DNA of 40,243 bases from Streptomyces sp. BV286 (GTDB lineage Bacteria > Actinomycetota > Actinomycetes > Streptomycetales > Streptomycetaceae): contig NZ_JAHRIB010000175.1 in assembly GCF_019090165.1 (NCBI RefSeq), positions 1 through 40,243 on the forward strand. The letters run 5' to 3'. The number at the start of each line of letters is the position of its first letter. The stretch's first letter is position 1. Below, piece by piece: positions 32,749-40,243 of this stretch. A model generated the notes under the pieces. It did not search any database and was not told the origin of the DNA. It saw only the letters and a list, made by a program, of their open reading frames with translations. The translations under genes were made by a program, and so were the position numbers.

Positions 32749-34521
32749 CTACAGCCCCGCGATGGGGTTCTTCAGGCTTCCGACGAGCTGGAGGGCCCCG
32801 GCCGGATCGGCGAGGTCGACCATCTGCTCGTTGTCGCGCAACTGGAGCCGGTTGAGGCAGGACAGCGCGAACTCGGGCGCGAACATGTCGTACTGCGCGA
32901 ACTTGTCCGCGAGTTCGGGCGTGGCCGCCTGGTAGTCGCGTACGCAGTCGGCGACCGTCCGCCAGAAGTCGGCCTCCTCCAGGACGCCCTCGCTCGCCAG
33001 GTTCGCGGCCAGGAAGCGGAAGAAGCAGTCGAAGACGTCCGTGAAGAGCGACAGCAGCTTCTTGTCCTCCGGCACGTCCACGCGCAGCCGCTCGACCGTC
33101 GGCGGCAGGACCGCGTCCGGGTCCATCACGGCGATCTCCTCGGCGATGTCCTTGTAGATCGCCCGCTCGACCACGCCGTCCTTCAGGACGAGGATGACGT
33201 TCTCGCCGTGCGGCATGAACACCAGGTCGTACGCGTAGAAGCTGTGCAGCAGCGGCGTGAAGTACGCGCGCAGATAGCGGCGCAGCCACTCCACCGGCGG
33301 CAGCCCCGAGCGCTCGATCAGCGCGGCCGCGATCGAGGAGCCCTCGTGGTCCACGTGGACGAGGGAGGCCATGGTGGCCAGGGACTCGCCGTCCCCGAGC
33401 GAGGAGACCGGGCTCTCGCGCCACAGGGCGGCGAGCATCTTGCGGTACGGGGAGTAGCGGTCGGTGGCGGCCTCGTACTCCAGGTGCCGGTAGCCGACGG
33501 CCGCCCGCTCCCGGATGATCGACAGGCCGGTGGACCGCAGCAGCGGGTCGTTGTCGATGAGCTGCGCCAGCCAGTCGTTGATGGCCGGGGTCGCCTCCAT
33601 GTACGCGGCGGACAGCCCGCGCATGAAGCCCATGTTGATGACCGACAGGGCCGTCTTCACATAGTGCTTCTCGGGCGCGCTCCTGTTGAAGAACGTCCGG
33701 ATCGACTGCTGGGCCAGGTACTCGTCGTCGCCCTCACCCAGGCACACGAGGTGCTGCTGGGCGACCTCGGCGGCGAAGGTCACCGTGAGCTTGTTCCACC
33801 ACTGCCAGGGGTGGACCGGGATGAAGAGGTAGTCGGCCGGGTCGAGGCCCTGGTCGCGGAGCGTGCCGTGGAAGCGGTCCACGGTCTCCTTGCCCAGCTC
33901 GTCCCGGAGGAACGACTCGTACTCGATGCCCACGCCGGCCGTGAACGCGGCCCGCGAACGGTGCGCGGCCAGCCACACCAGCCGTACGGGGCTCGCCGTC
34001 TCCGGCGCGTACGACAGGTACTCGTGGACACCGAAGCCGAGCCGTCCGTTGTTGGCGACGAAGCAGGGGTGGCCCTCGGTCATGCCCGTCTCGATCTCCT
34101 GGAAGCCGCTCTCCGCGAGCTCGGCGGAGGTGAGTTGCGGCTTGGTGAGCTTGTAGCAGGTGCCGGAGAGCGTGGAGGAGATCTCCTCCAGGTACACCGG
34201 CAGCACCTTGTCGCTCAGGCCCAGCGACTTCTTCAGCTCGATGAAGAAGTCCAGTGCGGCGAGCGGGAGTTCGGCGCCGTCACGGGTCCGCGTGATCGAG
34301 TCGGCGTCGACCTGCCAGTGGTCGAGGAGGTGCTCGGCGGCGGTGAAGCGGTAGTGGGTGAGGCCGTCGTCGCTGCGGACGACGTACGAGCCGTCGCCCC
34401 GCGCCTCGGGCGAGATCAGCCGCTCGTGGGCGAACTCGGCGAGCGCTTTGCGGATGAGGAGGCGGTTGGCCCGCGCCCAGCGGTGGGGGGACAGGTGCGC
34501 CACGGCGTCGGACAGGGTCAT
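32749..34521 (-). CDS. desD: Desferrioxamine synthetase DesD (NIS synthetase)
   Basis: A 590-residue IucA/IucC-family NRPS-independent siderophore synthetase. It uses ATP to join and cyclise N-hydroxy-N-succinylcadaverine units into desferrioxamine E, or with acyl variants desferrioxamine B. Family landmarks are GRLGFGVHEYLSYAPE, FIPVHPWQWW and MPHGENVILVLKDG, plus the C-terminal FhuF-like region. It is the last gene of desABCD. ATG 34521 overlaps the desC stop by 4 nt. Confidence 0.96.
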   Translation of the reverse strand: MTLSDAVAHLSPHRWARANRLLIRKALAEFAHERLISPEARGDGSYVVRSDDGLTHYRFTAAEHLLDHWQVDADSITRTRDGAELPLAALDFFIELKKSLGLSDKVLPVYLEEISSTLSGTCYKLTKPQLTSAELAESGFQEIETGMTEGHPCFVANNGRLGFGVHEYLSYAPETASPVRLVWLAAHRSRAAFTAGVGIEYESFLRDELGKETVDRFHGTLRDQGLDPADYLFIPVHPWQWWNKLTVTFAAEVAQQHLVCLGEGDDEYLAQQSIRTFFNRSAPEKHYVKTALSVINMGFMRGLSAAYMEATPAINDWLAQLIDNDPLLRSTGLSIIRERAAVGYRHLEYEAATDRYSPYRKMLAALWRESPVSSLGDGESLATMASLVHVDHEGSSIAAALIERSGLPPVEWLRRYLRAYFTPLLHSFYAYDLVFMPHGENVILVLKDGVVERAIYKDIAEEIAVMDPDAVLPPTVERLRVDVPEDKKLLSLFTDVFDCFFRFLAANLASEGVLEEADFWRTVADCVRDYQAATPELADKFAQYDMFAPEFALSCLNRLQLRDNEQMVDLADPAGALQLVGSLKNPIAGL

Positions 34522-35093
34522 ACGGCCACTCCTCGGGTCGCCAGGCTGCGTCGGTGCAGGAAGCTCTCGCGTGTGCAGAAGGAGAGCAGCGCACGCTTCT
34601 CCGGCTTCTGGATCTCGTGCGCCGGTACGAAACCGACCATCTCGTTCAGTGCGTGCACCGCCTTGTTGGTGACGTCCGGTTCGACGACGACCCGGCGGGT
34701 GCGCGGGTCGGCGAACAGCTCGTCCATCACCGCGGTGATGACGGCCCGGGTGAAGCCGTGCACGGGCCGGTCGGTGGGGGCGACCAGGAAGTGCATGCCG
34801 ACGTCACCGGGCTCGGGCTCGTACAGCCCCACCAGCTCGATGTACCGGGGGTCGTACTTCTCCATCAGGAACGCGGGCCGGCCGTCGTGGAGGCCGAGAT
34901 ACGCGTGATGGTGCTCGCTCGCCGCGATGGACATGTACTCCCGCTCCACGTCCTGCAGCTTCGCGTCCTGCATCAGCCAGAACGCCGCCTTGGGGTGCGT
35001 CACCCAGGAGTGCAGCAGCTCGGCGTCCTTGAGGGGGTCGAGCGGGCGGATGCCGAGCGTGCCCACGGTGTTGCCGGTTCCGGCGGCGCTCAT
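34518..35093 (-). CDS. desC: Acyl-CoA acyltransferase DesC
   Basis: A 191-residue GNAT-fold acyltransferase of the siderophore type (IucB/AlcB-like). It transfers succinyl or acetyl groups from CoA to N-hydroxycadaverine. Landmarks are HSWVTHPKAAFWLMQD, AYLGLHDGRPAFLMEKYDP and VVEPDVTNKAVHALNE. ATG 35093 overlaps the desB stop (ATGA) and its own stop overlaps desD, so translation is tightly coupled. Confidence 0.95.
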   Translation of the reverse strand: MSAAGTGNTVGTLGIRPLDPLKDAELLHSWVTHPKAAFWLMQDAKLQDVEREYMSIAASEHHHAYLGLHDGRPAFLMEKYDPRYIELVGLYEPEPGDVGMHFLVAPTDRPVHGFTRAVITAVMDELFADPRTRRVVVEPDVTNKAVHALNEMVGFVPAHEIQKPEKRALLSFCTRESFLHRRSLATRGVAV

Positions 35094-36382
35094 ACGGCGA
35101 ACTCCTGGAACGCGATGGACTTCTCCACCGGGTAGTACTCGGTGCCGAGCAGCTCCCGGATGATGCACGCGTTGCGGTACGCGCCCATGCCGAGGTCCGG
35201 TGACGTGATCGAGTGGGTGTGGACGCCCGCGTTCTGCAGGAAGATGCCGCGGCCGGTCGTGTCGATGGCGTAGTTGCGGGCCACGTCGTGGTTGCCCTGC
35301 TCGTCGTACAGGATGCGGTCGCGCACGGGCTTCAGGAAGGCGGGCTCCACGTACTTGTAGCCGGTGGCCAGGATCAGGCCCTCGGACTGCAGCTCGTAGT
35401 CCTTCTCCTGCTCCTCCTGGCGCAGGCCCAGGGTGTACGTGCCGTTCTCGTGAGCCACCGTGCCGAGCGAGGAGTTGGTGAGCAGGCGGGTGGGGACCGG
35501 GCCGCCGAGGTTCTTCTGGTAGAGCAGGTCGAAGATCGAGTCGATCAGCTCGCCGTCGATGCCCTTGAACAGGCCCTTCTGCTCCGTCTGGAGGCGGTAG
35601 CGGGTCCGCTCGGGCAGCGCGTGGAAGTAGTCGATGTACTCCGGGGAGGTCATCTCCAGCGTCAGCTTGGTGTACTCCAGCGGGAAGAACCGCGGGGAGC
35701 GCGTGACCCAGTTCAGCCGGTAGCCGTGGACGTCGATCTCGCTCAGCAGGTCGTAGTAGATCTCGGCGGCGGACTGCCCGCTGCCGACGAGCGTGATCGA
35801 CTTCTTGGCCTGCAGCTCCCGCTTGTGCTGCTGGTAGCGGGAGTTGTGGATGAAGTCCCCGCCGAGGCCCTCGCAGGCCTCCGGTATGTGGGGCGGAGTG
35901 CCGGTGCCGAGGACGAGGTGGCGGGCGCGGAACACGTCACCGGCCGTCGTGCGGACGGCGTACACGTCGTCCTCGTACGTCACCTCCTCGACCGTCGTGC
36001 TGAAGCGGACACCGGAGAGCTTCGAGGCGGCCCAGCGGCAGTAGTCGTCGTACTCGACGCGCAGCGGGTAGAAGTTCTCGCGGATGTAGAACGAGTACAG
36101 ACGGCCCGATTCCTTCAGGTAGTTGAGGAAGGAGTACGGGGACGTCGGGTCGGCCAGGGTGACGAGGTCCGACATGAACGGGGTCTGGAGGTGCGCGCCC
36201 TCCAGGAACATCCCGGAGTGCCACTCGAAGTGGGGCTTGGACTCCAGGAAGACACCGTCGAGCTCGTCGATCGGTTCGGTGAGGCAGGCGAGGCCGAGGT
36301 TGAAGGGGCCCAGGCCGATACCGATGAAGTCGTGGATGCGCACGGCGGATCCAGGAAGCGCGGGTTCAGGAAGCGCGGTCAA
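35090..36382 (-). CDS. desB: Cadaverine N-monooxygenase DesB
   Basis: A 430-residue flavin-dependent N-hydroxylating monooxygenase (lysine/ornithine N-oxygenase family). It hydroxylates cadaverine using FAD, NADPH and oxygen. The FAD site is GIGLGPFNLGLACL, the NADPH site LVGSGQSAAEIYYD, and the C-terminal motif LATGYKYVEP. I place the start at TTG 36382 because TGGGAGAG precedes it closely; it overlaps the desA end by 17 nt. GTG 36343 just before IHDFIGIG is an alternative without overlap. Confidence 0.94.
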   Translation of the reverse strand: MTALPEPALPGSAVRIHDFIGIGLGPFNLGLACLTEPIDELDGVFLESKPHFEWHSGMFLEGAHLQTPFMSDLVTLADPTSPYSFLNYLKESGRLYSFYIRENFYPLRVEYDDYCRWAASKLSGVRFSTTVEEVTYEDDVYAVRTTAGDVFRARHLVLGTGTPPHIPEACEGLGGDFIHNSRYQQHKRELQAKKSITLVGSGQSAAEIYYDLLSEIDVHGYRLNWVTRSPRFFPLEYTKLTLEMTSPEYIDYFHALPERTRYRLQTEQKGLFKGIDGELIDSIFDLLYQKNLGGPVPTRLLTNSSLGTVAHENGTYTLGLRQEEQEKDYELQSEGLILATGYKYVEPAFLKPVRDRILYDEQGNHDVARNYAIDTTGRGIFLQNAGVHTHSITSPDLGMGAYRNACIIRELLGTEYYPVEKSIAFQEFAV

Positions 36383-37808
36383 GGGACTCTCCCAGGTACT
36401 GCTCGGCGTGGCCGGCGATCAGGTCGAGCACGGCGGAGATGTCGTCCGTCGTGGTCTCGGGATTGAGCAGGGTGAACTTGAGGAAGTGGCGGCCGCCGAC
36501 CTTCGTGCCGGCGACCACCGCGTCGCCGGAGGCGAACAGGGCCTTGCGGGCGTACAGGTTGGCGCGGTCGATCTCGGCCGGGTCGGTCACGGCGGCCGGT
36601 ATGTAGCGGAAGACCAGGGTGGAGAGGGACGGCTCGACCACGACGTCGTACCGCGGGTCGGCGGCGAGCAGCTGCCAGCCCTTCTCAGCCAGTTCGCAGA
36701 CCTCGTCGAAGAGCTGCCCGATGCCGTCGGCGCCCATCACGCGCAGCGTCATCCACAGTTTGAGGGCGTCGAAACGGCGGGTGGTCTGCAGGGACTTGTC
36801 CACCTGGTTGGGGATGCGCTCCTGCACCGCGCGGCGCGGGTTGAGGTACTCCGCGTGGTAGGTGGCGTGTCCCAGGGTGGCCGCGTCGCGGACCAGGACG
36901 GCGGACGAACTCACCGGCTGGAAGAAGGACTTGTGGTAGTCCACGGTCACGGAGTCGGCGCGCTCGATGCCGTCGATGCGGTGCCGGTTCCTCAGGGACG
37001 CGAGGAGGCCGCAGCCGTACGCCGCGTCCACGTGCATCCAGGCGCCGAACTGGTCGCACAGCTCGGCGATCTCGGGCAGCGGGTCGATCGAGCCGAAGTC
37101 CGTGGTGCCGGCGGTCGCGACGACGGCCATCGGGACCAGACCCTCGCGCCTGCAGCGCTCCAGCTCGTGGGCGAGCGCGACCGTCTGCATGCGCTTGTCG
37201 CTGCCGACGGGGATCGACACGACGGAGTCGGCGCTCAGACCGAGCAGTTTGGCCGACTTCCTGACACTGAAGTGGCTCACCTCGGAGGCGAAGATCCGCA
37301 GTTCGGCGTGCGAGCTGCTCTTGGCCTCCTCGCGGGCCAGCAGCAGCGCCTGGAGGTTGGACTGCGAGCCGCCGGAGGTGAACACGCCGTCGGCGGCGGG
37401 CCCGAAGCCGATGCGCTCGTTGGTCCAGTCGATGAGCCTGCGCTCGATGAGGGTGCCGCCGGCCGACTGGTCCCAGGTGTCGAGGGAGGAGTTGACGGCG
37501 GACAGGACCGCCTCGCCGAGCACGGCGGGTATGACCACCGGGCAGTTGAGGTGGGCGAGGTAGCGGGGGTGGTGGAAGTAGATCGCGTCCCGGAGGTAGA
37601 CGTCCTCCAGCTCGTCCAGCACCGCGGTGGTGTCGTGCAGGGGCTTGTCGAGGTCGATGCCCTCGATGCGGGGCGCGAGGGCGTCGACCGTGACACCCGT
37701 GAACGGACGGTCGGTGGTGGCGAGTTTGGCCGCCACCCGCTCGATTCCTTCGGTCACGGAGCGGCGGTACCGCTCCGCGGTCGTGTCATTGAGCAGGTGA
37801 GAGCGCAT
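36366..37808 (-). CDS. desA: Lysine decarboxylase DesA
   Basis: A 480-residue PLP-dependent group II decarboxylase (DOPA/glutamate decarboxylase-like fold). It converts L-lysine to cadaverine, the first committed step of desferrioxamine synthesis. PLP Lys293 is in VDYHKSFFQP, the cofactor aspartate Asp261 in HVDAAYGC, and TSGGSQSNLQAL is the phosphate-binding region. ATG 37808 has CGGAGGAC 7 nt upstream. It is the first gene of desABCD, with an iron box 63-87 nt before the start. Confidence 0.96.
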   Translation of the reverse strand: MRSHLLNDTTAERYRRSVTEGIERVAAKLATTDRPFTGVTVDALAPRIEGIDLDKPLHDTTAVLDELEDVYLRDAIYFHHPRYLAHLNCPVVIPAVLGEAVLSAVNSSLDTWDQSAGGTLIERRLIDWTNERIGFGPAADGVFTSGGSQSNLQALLLAREEAKSSSHAELRIFASEVSHFSVRKSAKLLGLSADSVVSIPVGSDKRMQTVALAHELERCRREGLVPMAVVATAGTTDFGSIDPLPEIAELCDQFGAWMHVDAAYGCGLLASLRNRHRIDGIERADSVTVDYHKSFFQPVSSSAVLVRDAATLGHATYHAEYLNPRRAVQERIPNQVDKSLQTTRRFDALKLWMTLRVMGADGIGQLFDEVCELAEKGWQLLAADPRYDVVVEPSLSTLVFRYIPAAVTDPAEIDRANLYARKALFASGDAVVAGTKVGGRHFLKFTLLNPETTTDDISAVLDLIAGHAEQYLGESLDRAS

Positions 37809-37870
37809 GGGGGAGTCCTCCGGGGGCAGGAGAGAAACGGGCGCGGGAAGGGAAGTGGGGGGCGGGGTTC

Positions 37871-37895
37871 AACTTAGGTTAGCCTAACCTAAGTT
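37871..37895. promoter_or_regulatory. Iron box controlling desABCD
   Basis: A perfect palindrome with 12-nt arms (AACTTAGGTTAG and its complement) around a central C. The core TTAGGTTAGCCTAACCTAA (37874-37892) matches the DmdR1/IdeR iron-box consensus. Repression in iron-replete cells is expected. It lies in the 137-nt desF-desA gap. Confidence 0.95.
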
Positions 37896-37945
37896 CCTGT
37901 GAGGTTCGGCTCCACCCGCCACGCTGCGACGTGGCCTCCCTCACG

Positions 37946-38803
37946 TCACCCGCCCTGCTCGCGCAGCTGCTCCTCGCTGAGCCCGCGCCGCCAGTAGCCG
38001 ACGAACGTGACGCGCCTGCGGTCGATCTCCCGCTCCCGTACGAGATGACGCCGCAGCTCCTTCACGCGGCCGGACTCACCCGCGATCCAGGCGTACGGAG
38101 CCCGCGCGGCGGGGAGCCGGGCGGCGCGGATCGCCTCGACCGCTGTGGGGGAGCCCTCGTCGCGCACGAGCCAGGTGATCTCCGCGTCGGCGGCCGTGAC
38201 GGGCGGTACGCGGTCGCCGGCGTGCGGGACCTCCAGCCAGACGCGGGCTTTCGTCCCGGCCGGCAGCGACTCCAGGATGGCCGAGGCGGCGGGCAGGGCC
38301 GTCTCGTCGGCCCAGACGACGACCAGGTCGGCGTCGGCGGGCGGACGGAAACGAATCGCCCCGTTGTCGGCGACGGACGGGCCGAGCAGCGCGACCCGGT
38401 CACCGGCCCCGGCACCGGCGGCCCAGCGTGAGGCCGGGCCCGCGGGGGTGGCGGCGCCGGGTTCCGTGCCGTGCAGGACGAAGTCGATGTCGATCTCGCT
38501 CGTGGCCCCGTCGGCGCCTCGGCGCAGGGCGCGCAGCGTGTACGAGCGCATGAAGGCCCGTACGTCCTCGGGGGTGTCGATCCAGGCCTGGCGCCAGCCC
38601 TCGCCGTACTCCATCGGCAGGACGGGCTCGGGCTGGCCCGGGCGGGGGAGGAAGAGCGAGAGGCTCTGGTCCAGGCCGTCGGACGCGAAGGCGTGCAGGT
38701 CGGGGCCGGTGAAGGTCACCCGGACCAGGGACGGGCTCAGCCGCCTCGTCCGTGTGACCTGAAGGGTGAAGAAACGGAACGGGGCGGCTGTGGCCGTCGG
38801 CAT
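37946..38803 (-). CDS. desF: Siderophore-interacting (ferric reductase-like) flavoprotein DesF
   Basis: A 285-residue SIP/ViuB-family protein. An N-terminal FAD-binding barrel (residues about 8-130; the FAD motif is in AFMRSYTLRALRR) precedes a C-terminal NAD(P)-type domain (about 140-285, ending RVTFVGYWRRGLSEEQLREQ). Such proteins reduce the imported ferric siderophore to release iron. ATG 38803 has AGGAG 6 nt upstream. It is probably co-transcribed with desE across a 125-nt gap that contains a hairpin. Confidence 0.9.
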   Translation of the reverse strand: MPTATAAPFRFFTLQVTRTRRLSPSLVRVTFTGPDLHAFASDGLDQSLSLFLPRPGQPEPVLPMEYGEGWRQAWIDTPEDVRAFMRSYTLRALRRGADGATSEIDIDFVLHGTEPGAATPAGPASRWAAGAGAGDRVALLGPSVADNGAIRFRPPADADLVVVWADETALPAASAILESLPAGTKARVWLEVPHAGDRVPPVTAADAEITWLVRDEGSPTAVEAIRAARLPAARAPYAWIAGESGRVKELRRHLVREREIDRRRVTFVGYWRRGLSEEQLREQGG

Positions 38804-38877
38804 GGTTGCTCCTGCGGCGGGGTGGGGGGCGTTGTCGGGTTCGGGCCGCGGGCCGGTGGGGGCTGGTCGCGCAGTTC

Positions 38878-38900
38878 CCCGCGCCCCTGAGGGGCGCGGG
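38878..38900. repeat. Dispersed Streptomyces hairpin repeat between desE and desF
   Basis: CCCGCGCCCC pairs perfectly with GGGGCGCGGG around TGA. It is preceded by GGTCGCGCAGTT, a flank I recall from very many Streptomyces intergenic regions. A near copy is at 26220-26241. It may attenuate read-through from desE into desF. Confidence 0.65.
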
Positions 38901-38928
38901 CCGAGGGGCCCGGCAAGGGGTGTGGCCG

Positions 38929-39978
38929 TCAGGCGACCTTCTTGGCCTTCTCGATGGCCTCGGCGAGGTTGTCGAGCATCGGGGTGCACTTGTCGTAGGA
39001 GAGGATCGGCTCGGGCGTGCGGCCGATGACCTGGCCGGCCTTCACGGCGGGCAGCTTCTTCCAGGTCGCCTCGGTGATGTCGGCGGGCTGGATGGTCGCG
39101 GTGCGGTCGTCCATGATGATGACGTCCGCCGCGTACTTGTCGACGTTCTCCCAGCTCAGGTTCTCGAACCAACCACCGCTGGCCTTCAGGGCCTTGGCGG
39201 ACGGCTCGACGAGGTTCACGCCGAGGGCCTTGAAGTACTCCAGGTCGATGGAGAAGTTCGAACCGGAGACGTAGAAGATGTCCTGGCTCGCGGAACCGGC
39301 GAGGACCTTGATCTCCGGGCGGGCCTTGGCGGCCTTGCGCAGCCGCTCGGCGGCCGTCTCGAACTTCTTCTTCGCCTCGACGGTCCTGGCCGCCTTCACG
39401 TCCGCGCCGAGCGACTCGGCGAGGGCGAGCATGCGCTCCAGTGGCTTGGGCAGCTGGCGGTCGAAGACGGAGATGCCGACGCTCGGGGCGAGCTTGAGGA
39501 TCTTGTCCGCGGACTCCTCCGGGACGTACCAGAGGGTGCCGGCGTCGTCGAACATCGTGGAGAGCAGCACGTCCGGGGCCAGGGCCGCGTACTTCTCGAT
39601 GTTGAACTCGCCCCAGGTGTTGCCGAGGATCGTCAGCTTGCTGACGTCCATGTCGCCGGCCTGGACGTCGGCCTTGCCGTCCTTGGTCTTCGTCGGGCCG
39701 AAGACGCCCTTGACCTCGATGCCGTAGTCGTGGAGGGCGGCGGCGACACCGGTGAACGCGACGATGTTCGCCGGGATCCTGTCGAGCTTCACCGTCTTGC
39801 CGCGGTCGTCCTCGAAGCTCCAGGGCCCGGATGCGGCGGCGCTCTTCGTCGCGTCCGCCGAGCCACCGCTCTTCGAGTCTTCGTCACCGCAGGCGGCGAG
39901 AGCGGCACCGAGACCGAGGGCGCCGCCCGCGGCGAGGATGCCGCGTCGGGTGAGGTGGGAGGCACGGGCGTTGGACAT
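38929..39978 (-). CDS. desE: Ferrioxamine-binding lipoprotein DesE
   Basis: A 349-residue iron-siderophore ABC transporter substrate-binding lipoprotein. The signal has twin arginines (LTRRGILAAGG) and a lipobox LAAC, so it is a candidate Tat-exported lipoprotein. The mature TroA/FhuD-type fold runs from about 55 to the end. It captures ferrioxamines E and B for import; permease and ATPase genes are not next to it. ATG 39978 has no strong ribosome site. An iron box lies about 50 nt upstream. The first gene of desEF. Confidence 0.95.
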   Translation of the reverse strand: MSNARASHLTRRGILAAGGALGLGAALAACGDEDSKSGGSADATKSAAASGPWSFEDDRGKTVKLDRIPANIVAFTGVAAALHDYGIEVKGVFGPTKTKDGKADVQAGDMDVSKLTILGNTWGEFNIEKYAALAPDVLLSTMFDDAGTLWYVPEESADKILKLAPSVGISVFDRQLPKPLERMLALAESLGADVKAARTVEAKKKFETAAERLRKAAKARPEIKVLAGSASQDIFYVSGSNFSIDLEYFKALGVNLVEPSAKALKASGGWFENLSWENVDKYAADVIIMDDRTATIQPADITEATWKKLPAVKAGQVIGRTPEPILSYDKCTPMLDNLAEAIEKAKKVA

Positions 39979-40028
39979 GGCGTGGCTGCTTTCGAACAGG
40001 GTGGTCGACCCACCGGACAAGTGCCAAG

Positions 40029-40047
40029 GTAGGTTAGCCTAACCTCA
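40029..40047. promoter_or_regulatory. Iron box controlling desE
   Basis: GTAGGTTAGCCTAACCTCA contains the perfect palindrome AGGTTAGCCTAACCT (40031-40045), the DmdR1/IdeR core. It is slightly less extended than the desA box, so it may bind more weakly. Confidence 0.92.
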
Positions 40048-40131
40048 CTAGGTGTCCAGCGGGTGGGGCTGACCTGCGGGGATGCCCGGAGCGGCCTGGA
40101 ACAGGTCCTGTGGGGAGTCTGTGCGAACGGC

Positions 40132-40243
40132 ATGACTCGGCGCTACGGGGCCGTTGGCGGCGTGACCTTTTCGGCCGACGAGTACCGGGCGCGGCCGGGC
40201 CGCTGCCCGTCAACCCCGGTCCCGCCCCCGGTCCCGCCCCCGG
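40132..40243 (+). other. Possible start of a gene cut by the window edge
   Basis: From ATG 40132 an open frame runs to the edge (MTRRYGAVGGVTFSADEYRA, then Pro-rich). No clear ribosome site precedes it, and the last 28 nt are GTCCCGCCCCCG direct repeats. It is too short to judge. Confidence 0.2.

Noticed and set aside
35213..37877. Long plus-strand open frames opposite desB and desA
   Set aside because: They are Val/Gly/Asp-rich mirror frames of conserved enzymes and lack start signals.

Overview
The window is a high-GC chromosomal segment from a Streptomyces species. Evidence: codon third positions are almost all G or C, GTG starts are common, Tat and lipoprotein signals are abundant, and adpA carries one TTA (bldA-dependent) codon. 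From memory, the right three quarters has the same order as the S. coelicolor block from desE (SCO2780) through adpA (SCO2792), ornA (SCO2793) and cebR-cebEFG-bglC (SCO2794-2798). I see no insertion sequence, phage, CRISPR array or sign of recent transfer. It reads as core chromosome.

Layout. (1) 38-5325, minus strand: three overlapping genes for an Fe-S PD-(D/E)XK nuclease, an uncharacterised protein and a UPF1-like SF1B helicase, preceded by a PAP2 membrane phosphatase gene. (2) 5534-9415: a histidine phosphatase, an XRE-TPR regulator divergent from a small conserved protein, and a spermidine-synthase-like protein. (3) 9483-13951: a membrane-anchored exported protein divergent from an OmpR/histidine-kinase pair, then a secreted CBM2-GH18 chitinase with a DasR-like site upstream. 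(4) 14122-20474: the cellobiose/cellotriose regulon bglC-cebGFE with divergent cebR and CebR operators. (5) 20665-23668: a membrane protein, tRNA-His, oligoribonuclease and the developmental master regulator adpA with its long upstream region. (6) 24055-32660: a small membrane protein, a universal stress protein, an acetate-transporter-family protein, glmS with a coupled small gene, a Tat-exported phosphoesterase, a DUF4429-SHOCT protein, and a secreted beta-N-acetylhexosaminidase with a dre site. (7) 32749-39978: the desferrioxamine cluster desEF-desABCD with two iron boxes.

How it fits together: the window links uptake and breakdown of cello-oligosaccharides (CebR), chitin and N-acetylglucosamine metabolism (DasR sites, GlmS, hexosaminidase, chitinase), iron supply (DmdR-type iron boxes, desferrioxamine) and the switch to development (AdpA). 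The most promising under-described system is the cassette at 38-4460. Its gene order (nuclease, middle protein, helicase) matches the domain order of Dna2, so it looks like a Dna2-type nuclease-helicase split over three overlapping genes.
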